Positions 1 to 6,757 of a stretch of DNA of 12,142 bases are shown piece by piece. The notes under the pieces are model-generated. The model did no database searches. It saw only the letters and a program-made list of their open reading frames with translations, and was not told the origin of the DNA. The stretch covers positions 1-12,142 of the forward strand of contig DBIH01000037.1 in assembly GCA_002296885.1 (NCBI GenBank), written 5' to 3'. A program made the position numbers and the translations under genes. The stretch is from Flavobacterium sp. UBA807 (GTDB lineage: Bacteria; Bacteroidota; Bacteroidia; Flavobacteriales; Flavobacteriaceae). Position 1 is the stretch's first letter, and every line of letters begins with the position of its first letter.

Positions 1-75
1 GCAGAAGATGTTTTTGAAAAAGTATATGCAATAATGCACGAAGCAAAACCAAATCAGTTTCCGAGTTTATACTAA
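1..75 (+). CDS. C-terminal end of an unrecognised protein (5' truncated)
   Basis: An open frame enters from the left edge and ends at TAA 73-75, giving 24 residues that finish in NQFPSLY. The composition (charged, then a short hydrophobic and proline-containing tail) looks like the end of a soluble protein. The family cannot be told from this much. The stop lies only 4 bases before the start of the lipoprotein gene, so the two are probably cotranscribed, with lysA behind them. The frame is supported by its direct junction with the next gene, but no homology is claimed. Confidence 0.6.
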   Translation, partial: AEDVFEKVYAIMHEAKPNQFPSLY

Positions 76-79
76 ATTT

Positions 80-523
80 ATGAAAAAAATAGTAGTATAT
101 TTAGTTTTGGCTATTATGTTTTTCACTTTAAACTCTTGTAGTAATAGTGATGATTCACCAAAATATGCTCATGGTATTATTACTATGAAAGTCGACGGAG
201 TTTATAAGTCATTCAGTAAAATACTTTTTGACTTATCAAAATCACCAGACGGTAGTACAACTTCAGTTGCTTTTTTTACTGAAGATGATGGCGATGATTA
301 TGGTGACCATGTTTCCTTTACCATAACCAAAGGAGTTTTTACAGATTTAGTACCTTTCGGCTATTACATTGAGCAAGAAGATTATGCCAGAGCTTCCGGT
401 TTTGAAATGCATCTTACTTCAAATGGAAATGATAAAAAAGTAATTGGAACATTTTCAGGCGATGTTAGTAACGGCACTGAAACTTTTACCATAACCGAAG
501 GAACATTTAACATTCAATACTAA
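80..523 (+). CDS. small surface-type lipoprotein, unknown function
   Basis: The 147-residue product begins with a lipoprotein signal peptide: MKK, a hydrophobic stretch at residues 4-17, then LNSC with the lipidated cysteine at 20. The residues after it, SNSDDS, contain the SDD tract reported as a lipoprotein export signal in Flavobacterium, so exposure on the outer face of the outer membrane is likely (inference). The mature part is rich in beta-prone residues and acidic loops and carries two similar segments, FTITKGVF (80-87) and FTITEGTF (136-143). It resembles the many small Flavobacteriaceae lipoproteins of DUF6252 type, but that assignment is only a guess. The start ATG lies 4 bases after the preceding stop. 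The stop TAA shares one base with the lysA start (TAATG), which points to translational coupling. No enzymatic motif is visible. Confidence 0.85.
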   Translation: MKKIVVYLVLAIMFFTLNSCSNSDDSPKYAHGIITMKVDGVYKSFSKILFDLSKSPDGSTTSVAFFTEDDGDDYGDHVSFTITKGVFTDLVPFGYYIEQEDYARASGFEMHLTSNGNDKKVIGTFSGDVSNGTETFTITEGTFNIQY

Positions 524-1725
524 TGCAACCCAAAGATTTACTTGACTTAGCTGAACAATTTGGCAATCCGTTATACGTTTATGATGCTGAGAAAATTGCG
601 TTTCAGTACAAGCGACTGACAAATGCTTTCAAGGTGGAAAAGCTTCGCATCAACTACGCGATGAAAGCTTTATCTAATATTTCCATTTTAAAGCTGTTGA
701 ATAATTTAGGTTCCGGATTGGATACCGTTTCCATTCAGGAAGTGCAGCTTGGTTTACACGCAGGTTTTACTCCCGATAAAATCATTTTTACACCAAACGG
801 AGTTTCCTTCGAAGAGATTGAGGAAGTAGCCAAAATGGGCGTTCAGATTAACATTGACAACCTTTCTGTTTTGGAACATTTTGGCGCTAAATATCCTAAA
901 GTCCCGGTTTGCATCCGTATCAATCCGCATGTAATGGCGGGCGGAAATGAGAATATTTCCGTTGGTCATATTGATAGCAAGTTTGGGATTTCAATTTATC
1001 AGATTCCACACGTATTACGAATTGTCGAGAATACAAAAATGACTATCAACGGAATCCACATGCACACGGGCTCTGATATTTTGGATATCGAAGTGTTTTT
1101 ATACGCTTCTGAAATCCTGTTTGATACCGCAAAACAGTTTAAGGATTTGGAATTCCTTGATTTCGGTTCCGGATTTAAAGTGCCTTATAAGAAAGATGAT
1201 ATTGAAACCAATGTTGAGGAATTGGGTAAGAAGCTAACCAAACGCTTTTTAGCATTCGAAAAAGAGTATGGCCGCGAACTGGCTTTGGCATTTGAACCAG
1301 GCAAATTCCTTGTAAGTGAAGCCGGTTATTTTTTAGCAAAAGTAAATGTGGTAAAACAAACCACATCAACCGTTTTTGCCGGAATTGACAGCGGTTTTAA
1401 TCATTTGATCCGCCCAATGTTTTATGGTTCTCAACATTACATAGAAAACATATCCAACCCAAAAGGAAAAGAGCGCTTTTACACTGTGGTAGGTTACATC
1501 TGTGAAACCGACACCTTTGCCAACAACCGTAGGATTACTGAAATACATGAAGGCGATATACTTTGCTTCCGTAATGCCGGAGCATATTGCTTTTCAATGT
1601 CATCCAATTACAATTCGAGGTTCAAACCTGCTGAAGTTTTATGGAAAGATGGTAAAGGGCATTTAATCCGCGAACGCGAAACCTTTGATGATTTATTGCA
1701 GAATCAGATTATGATTGACCTATAA
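523..1725 (+). CDS. lysA: diaminopimelate decarboxylase
   Basis: LysA removes the D-centre carboxyl group of meso-diaminopimelate to give L-lysine, the last step of lysine synthesis; it is a cytoplasmic PLP enzyme (EC 4.1.1.20). The 400-residue length is normal. The fold-type III (alanine racemase-like) barrel comes first, with the PLP lysine at K48 in NYAMKALSN, HTGS at 181-184 and EPGK at 258-261. The C-terminal beta domain carries CETD at 327-330, which supplies the catalytic cysteine of the partner subunit, and GAYCFSMSSNYNSR at 353-366. The usual glycine-rich phosphate loop (GGGxG) reads GSGF at 215-218. The start codon overlaps the stop of the lipoprotein gene by one base, so it is probably read by coupled translation. 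A terminator lies a few bases after the stop. The carboxynorspermidine decarboxylase family was considered, but the motifs fit LysA better. Confidence 0.96.
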   Translation: MQPKDLLDLAEQFGNPLYVYDAEKIAFQYKRLTNAFKVEKLRINYAMKALSNISILKLLNNLGSGLDTVSIQEVQLGLHAGFTPDKIIFTPNGVSFEEIEEVAKMGVQINIDNLSVLEHFGAKYPKVPVCIRINPHVMAGGNENISVGHIDSKFGISIYQIPHVLRIVENTKMTINGIHMHTGSDILDIEVFLYASEILFDTAKQFKDLEFLDFGSGFKVPYKKDDIETNVEELGKKLTKRFLAFEKEYGRELALAFEPGKFLVSEAGYFLAKVNVVKQTTSTVFAGIDSGFNHLIRPMFYGSQHYIENISNPKGKERFYTVVGYICETDTFANNRRITEIHEGDILCFRNAGAYCFSMSSNYNSRFKPAEVLWKDGKGHLIRERETFDDLLQNQIMIDL

Positions 1726-1730
1726 AAGCG

Positions 1731-1755
1731 AATCCCGATAAATCGGGATTTTTTT
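1731..1755 (+). terminator. intrinsic terminator after lysA
   Basis: A perfect 8-bp stem, AATCCCGA (1731-1738) with TCGGGATT (1743-1750), encloses a 4-base loop. It runs into seven consecutive T residues (1749-1755). It begins 5 bases after the lysA stop and should end the lipoprotein-lysA transcript, separating it from the aminotransferase gene. Confidence 0.9.
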
Positions 1756-1885
1756 ATGGATATTGGGGTTGTTTTGTATGTTGGTGGGACGATATTGTTG
1801 GTTGACGGAGTGATATTGTTGGCATTTTTAACACTCGCAGTTGTAACAAACTACTTTTTTAAAGACTATTTAAAGAAAAAAAAAT

Positions 1886-2998
1886 ATGGAAACAAGCAGA
1901 CGACTATGGCTGAAAAAAATTGGAATTGGAGTAGCTGGTATTGGACTTACAAACTTCAATTCATTTGCTTCTCCTGTTGTATCAGGAAATTCAGTTACTA
2001 ATTTTGAAACAGACGCTAACTTAATTTTTTTACGTTCAAATGAAAACCCCTATGGTCCATCTCCATTAGCTAGGAAAGCATTCGCAGACAATGCGAATAT
2101 TAGTAATCGGTATAATTGGGATGTGGCAGAACAACTAATTTCTGACCTTGCAAAAAAAAATAGTGTCAAAGACGAGAACATATTGTTAGGAGCTGGTTCA
2201 ACTGAAATTTTAGATTTGGTTGCAAAATTTGCATCGTTAGATAAAGGGAATTATGTGATTGCAGATCCAAGCTACGATTATTGGACAGTAACGATGGATA
2301 ATTTAGGCTTGAAGAAAAACAAAATACCTCTTACATCAGACAAGAGAATTAATTTAGAAGCTATGCTGGAAGCTGTAAATAAAGACACTAAACTTGTTTA
2401 TATCTGCAATCCAAACAATCCGACAGGGGCAATTTGTGAAAGAAACGAGTTGGTTGATTTTGTAACCCGTATTCCTTTGACAACAGTTGTCTTAATTGAC
2501 GAAGCCTATTTAGAATTCACAAAACAAAAATCTCTTTCAAATCTGATTGATAGTCATCCAAATCTAATTATTGCCAAGACATTTTCTAAAATATATGGTT
2601 TGGCTGGAGCGCGAGTAGGCTATGCAATTGCTAACAAAACAATAATTGATAATTTGGCGAATTTGCAATCCAATACCAATAATAGTGTTAGTGTATTGTC
2701 AAAACTTGCTGCTATAGCTTCTTTGAAAGATGATAAGTTTGTTTCAAATTGCTACTTGCTAAATGAAAATGTAAGGCAATATACTATCAGCGAACTCAAA
2801 AAATTAAATTGTGAGTGTATTTCTTCTAATACAAATTTTATCTATTTTTCACTTGCCAACTACAACAAAGACTATTTCAAGCAGTTAGAAAACAATAATA
2901 TTCAAGGAGGAAGAATATATGAAGAACGAGGAAAATGGACAAGGATTACAGTTGGTAAAATGGCCGAAATGGAAAAATTTATTAAAGCAATAAAATAA
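1886..2998 (+). CDS. exported (Tat signal) HisC-like PLP aminotransferase
   Basis: The 370-residue protein is a class I/II (fold-type I) aminotransferase closest to histidinol-phosphate aminotransferase. Visible motifs are SNENPYGPSP (51-60), GAGSTEILD (102-110), NPNNPTG (175-181), DEAY (205-208), TFSK with the PLP lysine K235, GLAGARVGY (238-246) and RITVG (353-357). Aligned by eye to E. coli HisC, N178, D205, Y208, K235, R243 and R353 match the PLP- and substrate-binding residues, so the enzyme should be active. The N terminus is unusual: SRRLWLK (4-10), then a glycine-rich hydrophobic stretch and a likely cleavage site near SFA/SP (26-30), which is a twin-arginine signal peptide. The folded, PLP-loaded enzyme is therefore predicted to act in the periplasm, where histidinol phosphate is not expected, so the substrate is unknown. 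The gene stands alone: a terminator lies upstream, no other his genes are present, and a convergent gene lies downstream. It looks more A+T-rich than lysA. The start is chosen because it is needed for the signal peptide. Confidence 0.9.
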   Translation: METSRRLWLKKIGIGVAGIGLTNFNSFASPVVSGNSVTNFETDANLIFLRSNENPYGPSPLARKAFADNANISNRYNWDVAEQLISDLAKKNSVKDENILLGAGSTEILDLVAKFASLDKGNYVIADPSYDYWTVTMDNLGLKKNKIPLTSDKRINLEAMLEAVNKDTKLVYICNPNNPTGAICERNELVDFVTRIPLTTVVLIDEAYLEFTKQKSLSNLIDSHPNLIIAKTFSKIYGLAGARVGYAIANKTIIDNLANLQSNTNNSVSVLSKLAAIASLKDDKFVSNCYLLNENVRQYTISELKKLNCECISSNTNFIYFSLANYNKDYFKQLENNNIQGGRIYEERGKWTRITVGKMAEMEKFIKAIK

Positions 2999-3092
2999 AA
3001 ACTGCCTCCAACAATGGTTTCGCACAGTGTTGATTCTTATTTTTACGTGTTCACGAAATTGCATTCCGTTTTATTTTTATACATTAAGTATT

Positions 3093-3113
3093 GCACGGAT
3101 TAAAAATCCGCGC
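3093..3113 (-). repeat. inverted repeat / hairpin between convergent genes
   Basis: On the minus strand GCGCGGATT, TTT, AATCCGTGC forms a 9-bp stem with one G-U pair and a 3-base loop. On the plus strand the same position is an A/C mismatch, so the structure fits minus-strand RNA better, 14 bases beyond the pafA stop. No T-run follows, so it is not a standard intrinsic terminator. It may stabilise or delimit the pafA 3' end, or be a piece of a dispersed intergenic repeat. Confidence 0.5.
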
Positions 3114-3126
3114 TATCTATATTTGT

Positions 3127-4740
3127 CTAATTATCTAAAATCTCCGTGAGCACCTGACTTTCCGAGCCATTTGGAATTGTAATCTTTAATTTTTGTGACA
3201 AGGTCGGAGCAATTTCCGTAATTACTTTTCTGTCGTGTGATTCTCCTTTTGGGATTTTCCAGCCATAAAACAATAACGGCACATTCGTATCATAACTGTA
3301 GGTAGTTCCGTGTGAAGTTCCTGTTGGGCCATATTCGATATAACCCGGTTTGTCCAGAACAATCATGTCGCCATTTTGGGTTACATCATAGCCTTTGGCA
3401 ATGCAATTCAGATGATAATCGGCTCCAGTATTGGCTAAAATCTCTTCTTCAGTATAAACACGTTTCACATAATCCTGAGTCATTAAGAAATCTTTGAAAG
3501 CCCGCTTTACTTTTGTCAAATCCAGATTCTTTGTTTTGATTTTGGTCTTATCAAAGAACAAATTAAAGCTGTCATAATGCAGTACTAAATTTTCCCCAAA
3601 AGTATCGGTAGAGAATTTTTCCAGATTTTTGGTAAGCTCCTTACCATCAAGATTGGTTACGTTGTATTTGTTGGCTTTAAGAAATTGAGCATTTTCAGCT
3701 CCGGCATGATCGGCGGTAAGGAAAAGCAGATAATTGCCTTTCCCGATGTTTTTATCAAGATAATTAAGCAAATCAGCAATGGTTAAATCCAGGCGCAGAT
3801 ACGTGTCCTGCAATTCCATTGAACGAGGTCCGAGAATGTGCCCGACATAATCAGTAGAAGAAAAACTAATCGCAAGGAAATCGGTGATATCATCTTTTCC
3901 AAGAGATTCTTTTTCAATAGCCACTTTGGCAAAATCTGCTAAATAATTATTTCCGAAAGGTACCGCACGCAAAATTGAAGCATCGTTTTTATCATACATC
4001 GCTTTTAAATCATACGGAAAAACAGGCTTGTCAACTTTGTATAGCTTTCCTTCATAAGGATTATCATCAGGTAAGCTCTCATCATAAGTTGATGCTGGTT
4101 TTAATAAATTCCAACCTTTATTGATGTAATCCATATATCCTTTTTTGGCATTGAAATCATTCACCCAATCTGGTAATTTATCACCATAAAAAGTACTGGA
4201 AATAAAATTCCCTTTTTTGCTGTACCAAAAAGCCCAATTGGCAAAATGTCCGGCAGGAAGAATAGAAGCCCTGTCTTTCATACTGATACCAATTACCTTT
4301 CCTCTAAAATTAGTTGACAGGCGAAGTTCATCTGTAATGGTAGTTGTCTGTTCATTTTTAGGTGACATAGCGCCTTCTTCTTTAGTCCCGTCACCAAGCG
4401 TTTGCACAGAAGTATCATCGGTACAATAGACTTCTTTGCCTTCTTTTCGGCTAAACCATTCATTACCTACGATACCATGCATTGCCGGTGTCGTTCCTGT
4501 GTAAATAGAAGTATGCCCCGGCGCGGTATAGGTTGGCATATAGTTATACTGCATATTGTAAAACGTAAATCCGTCATTCATCAAACGCTTAAAACCATTA
4601 TCTGAAAAATCACTCTGAAAGCGATATAAATATTCCATTTTCATTTGATCAACCACAATGCCGACTACAAGTTTTGGGCGTTGTTGTGCTATTATATTTG
4701 AGAAAACAAACAAGAATATGAAAGAGATGATTTTTTTCAT
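3127..4740 (-). CDS. pafA: PafA-type alkaline phosphatase, secreted
   Basis: PafA is a periplasmic phosphomonoesterase of the alkaline phosphatase superfamily that frees phosphate from many organic esters; in Bacteroidetes it is known as phosphate-irrepressible. With the start at 4740 the protein has 537 residues, close to Elizabethkingia PafA. It begins with a signal peptide, MKKIISFIFLFVFSNIIA, cut before QQ. All key residues are in place and at the expected spacing: D31 in VVDQM, the nucleophile T72 in TYTAPGHTS, N93 in VGNEW, K155 and R157 in MKDR, D297 and H301 in STDYVGH, D344 and H345 in TADH, and H477 in GTSHG. These cover the two-zinc site, the threonine nucleophile and the N/K/R phosphate-binding set typical of monoesterases. 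The frame is open to an ATG at 4773, but that would put 11 residues before the signal peptide and include the likely promoter box. The gene follows the adhesin-operon terminator and converges on the aminotransferase gene. Confidence 0.94.
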   Translation of the reverse strand: MKKIISFIFLFVFSNIIAQQRPKLVVGIVVDQMKMEYLYRFQSDFSDNGFKRLMNDGFTFYNMQYNYMPTYTAPGHTSIYTGTTPAMHGIVGNEWFSRKEGKEVYCTDDTSVQTLGDGTKEEGAMSPKNEQTTTITDELRLSTNFRGKVIGISMKDRASILPAGHFANWAFWYSKKGNFISSTFYGDKLPDWVNDFNAKKGYMDYINKGWNLLKPASTYDESLPDDNPYEGKLYKVDKPVFPYDLKAMYDKNDASILRAVPFGNNYLADFAKVAIEKESLGKDDITDFLAISFSSTDYVGHILGPRSMELQDTYLRLDLTIADLLNYLDKNIGKGNYLLFLTADHAGAENAQFLKANKYNVTNLDGKELTKNLEKFSTDTFGENLVLHYDSFNLFFDKTKIKTKNLDLTKVKRAFKDFLMTQDYVKRVYTEEEILANTGADYHLNCIAKGYDVTQNGDMIVLDKPGYIEYGPTGTSHGTTYSYDTNVPLLFYGWKIPKGESHDRKVITEIAPTLSQKLKITIPNGSESQVLTEILDN

Positions 4741-4760
4741 TGGAAAATAATTAGTAACAG

Positions 4761-4794
4761 CAAAAATAAGCATTCAGTATGAATAGTAACCAAA
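4761..4794 (-). promoter_or_regulatory. probable Bacteroidetes-type promoter of pafA
   Basis: On the minus strand TTTG (4794-4791) is followed after 22 bases by TATTTTTG (4768-4761), which fits the TTTG / TAnnTTTG consensus of the major Bacteroidetes sigma factor with a slightly long spacer. Transcription would start near 4755, about 15 bases before the pafA ATG. The upstream box shares its T residues with the T-tract of the preceding terminator. Support is motif and position only. Confidence 0.5.
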
Positions 4795-4823
4795 AAAAAT
4801 GCGCACCGACCAAGGCACGCATT
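4792..4823 (-). terminator. intrinsic terminator of the adhesin/porP/ompA operon
   Basis: Read on the minus strand, AATGCGTGCC (4823-4814) pairs over 10 positions with GGTGCGCATT (4807-4798), with two G-U pairs and a 6-base loop. It is followed by an eight-T tract (4799-4792). It lies about 40 bases after the stop of the OmpA-family gene and separates that operon from pafA. Confidence 0.88.
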
Positions 4824-4862
4824 CCACTAAAAACAACTTTATTAACTAACAACTTTAAACGA

Positions 4863-6755
4863 CTATTTCAAAATCATAAAGGTACATCTACGGTTAACAG
4901 CATGTTCCTGTTCGGTACAATCATTTTTAGGACAGATGATCAAAGGTTTGGTTTCACCATAACCAATAGAACGCAATCTTTTTCTATCGATACCATTTTG
5001 TACAAGATATTCTAAAGCAGAAGCTGCTCTTTTGTTTGACAATCTTAAGTTATACATATCCGATGCACGTGAATCGGTGTGCGAACCAATTTCAATTTCC
5101 ATGTATGGATATTTTTTCAGGATACCAACCAACACATCCAGTACTTTGGCGGCTTGTGGTTTGATATTCCATTTATCCAAATCGAAGTAAATGTTTTCCA
5201 ACTCGATTAATACTGTTCCGTCATCTTTCTTGTTGATGATATCTTCGGCATCATAATACGACTCGACTTTCATCTGTAAATCTATGTAAACCTTACCTTT
5301 TTGACTGGTATCAAATGTTGCTTCCGCCGGAATGTAAAAATCCTTGAATGCCATGATCTTGTATTTCTTATTTGGCTCCGTATTGAAAGTGAAAGTTCCG
5401 TCTTTACCTACGACAACTTCTTCGAGGAGATTGCCATTTTCATCATACAATTTTACGTTTGCACCTGGTAAAAGCTCGGTTGATTTTATATCTCTGACTT
5501 CACCTTCAACCAGATATTGCTGTTTGTTTTCTTCCTGAACAAACGTGTATAGATTGTCATCGCCAGTTCTGTTTGAAGCAAAATATCCTTTATTAGTTTT
5601 TTCGTCGAGGATAAAGTTGAAATCATCCATTTCACTGTTGATGCTTGAGCCTAAATTTAGCGGTTTGTCAAATTCGGTGTCGCTGATTTTCTGGCTCATG
5701 AAAATATCAAGATTTCCGTTACCCTGATGACCATCAGAAGCAAAGTAGAGTGTTCCGTCTTCTGTTAGAAAAGGAAACTGTTCCCTTTGATTGGTATTGA
5801 TAGTTTCACCCAGATTTCTTGGTTGACTGTAAGTTCCATCTTCGTTTACATCAACAACATATATATCGAATGAACCTATTGAGCCCGGCATATCGCTGGC
5901 GAAATAAAGTTTCTTTCCGTCTTTTGTCAGGAATGGATGTTCAACCGAATAGGTATCGCTTGAGAAAGGCAGCATCGTGACATTGGTCCATTTTCCGTTA
6001 ACGAATTCGGCTTTATAGATTTTAACCATAGCCACTTTAATGTCGCCAATCTTAACACGTTTATCACCACTACGGTTGAAATACATGGTTTTACCATCAG
6101 CACTAAACGTAGCATTACTTTCGTGCTTTTTGGTATTGATTGGTGCCAGAAAAGGTTCAACTCTTGTTAACTGACCTTTGTCATTTACCGTTGCCGAAAA
6201 TAAATCGAGATAAGGTCTGTCGTTCCATCCGTAAGCTTTTTCATCAGCTCCATTTCTCAAAGAAGCAAACGTAACTTTATCACCATAAAAAGAGATTCCA
6301 AAATCACCATTGGTTTTATTCTTAGACATCATTTGAAGCTTGAAACTGTTTGGTGTATTTCGGGTTATGTTCTTCATGAACTTTGGCGTGTCTTCCTCAA
6401 AACCTAAATATTTAGACATCATTTCATCACCTTTTTCAAAATCTTTTGTTCCTTTCAGGGCATTGGCATATCTGAAAAGGACATCATTTCTCACGCTGTC
6501 TTTAAAGCTAAAAAATAATTGCCCGTAAGCCCGAACCGCATTCTTCATTTGAAAATTGTAATAATAACAATCCCCAAGATTTTGCAAAGACTGTCTGGTC
6601 TGTGGCAATTGTTCGTAAGCTTCGGCAGCTTTGACATAAGACTTATTTGCAAACAGCGAATTGGCTTCTTTGACACTAACTTTCTTTTGGGCAAAAAGAG
6701 TGGTGATGCTGCAAAAAACAAAAAGTATGTAGTAGAATTTTTTCATCATTTTCAT
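4863..6755 (-). CDS. PorE-like OmpA family protein (TPR, PD40 propeller, OmpA)
   Basis: The 630-residue protein has the domain order known from the T9SS protein PorE. There is a signal peptide (1-22, FA/QKK), a TPR-like helical part (about 28-120: EAYEQLP, LGDCYYYNFQMKNAVRAYGQL), and a PD40/WD40-like propeller (about 145-405) with repeated blades such as GKTMYFNRSGD, GKKLYFASDMPG and GTLYFASDGHQG. A carboxypeptidase-regulatory-like beta domain (about 413-495) follows, then an OmpA C-terminal domain (about 510-630) with IEIGSHTDSRAS, LSNKRAASALEYL and IGYGETKPL. D561 and R576, 15 apart, match the diaminopimelate-binding pair of OmpA domains, so peptidoglycan binding is likely. Cysteines 608, 613 and 624 may form a disulfide. 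There is no lipobox, so it should be soluble in the periplasm. Its start lies 2 bases after the porP/sprF-like stop and a terminator follows it. Inferred role: tether of the adhesin/PorP complex to the cell wall. It is probably one of several paralogues, so it need not be the core PorE. Confidence 0.9.
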   Translation of the reverse strand: MKMMKKFYYILFVFCSITTLFAQKKVSVKEANSLFANKSYVKAAEAYEQLPQTRQSLQNLGDCYYYNFQMKNAVRAYGQLFFSFKDSVRNDVLFRYANALKGTKDFEKGDEMMSKYLGFEEDTPKFMKNITRNTPNSFKLQMMSKNKTNGDFGISFYGDKVTFASLRNGADEKAYGWNDRPYLDLFSATVNDKGQLTRVEPFLAPINTKKHESNATFSADGKTMYFNRSGDKRVKIGDIKVAMVKIYKAEFVNGKWTNVTMLPFSSDTYSVEHPFLTKDGKKLYFASDMPGSIGSFDIYVVDVNEDGTYSQPRNLGETINTNQREQFPFLTEDGTLYFASDGHQGNGNLDIFMSQKISDTEFDKPLNLGSSINSEMDDFNFILDEKTNKGYFASNRTGDDNLYTFVQEENKQQYLVEGEVRDIKSTELLPGANVKLYDENGNLLEEVVVGKDGTFTFNTEPNKKYKIMAFKDFYIPAEATFDTSQKGKVYIDLQMKVESYYDAEDIINKKDDGTVLIELENIYFDLDKWNIKPQAAKVLDVLVGILKKYPYMEIEIGSHTDSRASDMYNLRLSNKRAASALEYLVQNGIDRKRLRSIGYGETKPLIICPKNDCTEQEHAVNRRCTFMILK

Positions 6756-6757
6756 TT

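Noticed and set aside
1756..2001. 81-codon plus-strand frame with a hydrophobic segment just after the lysA terminator
   Set aside because: Its first 40 residues look like a membrane helix, but its second half overlaps the aminotransferase signal peptide and reads as a tryptophan/cysteine-rich shadow. The ATG touches the terminator T-run, and no start signals were seen. A real small protein is possible but not supported.
2999..3060. Possible integron attC site after the aminotransferase gene
   Set aside because: CTCCAAC and GTTGATT only partly fit the RYYYAAC / GTTRRRY core sites, and no second site or integrase is in the window. Kept only as part of the acquired-insert suggestion.
4779..5015. 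Plus-strand frame of 78 codons over the end of the OmpA-family gene
   Set aside because: It covers the terminator and the conserved OmpA C-terminal domain on the opposite strand. Its sequence has no recognisable features.
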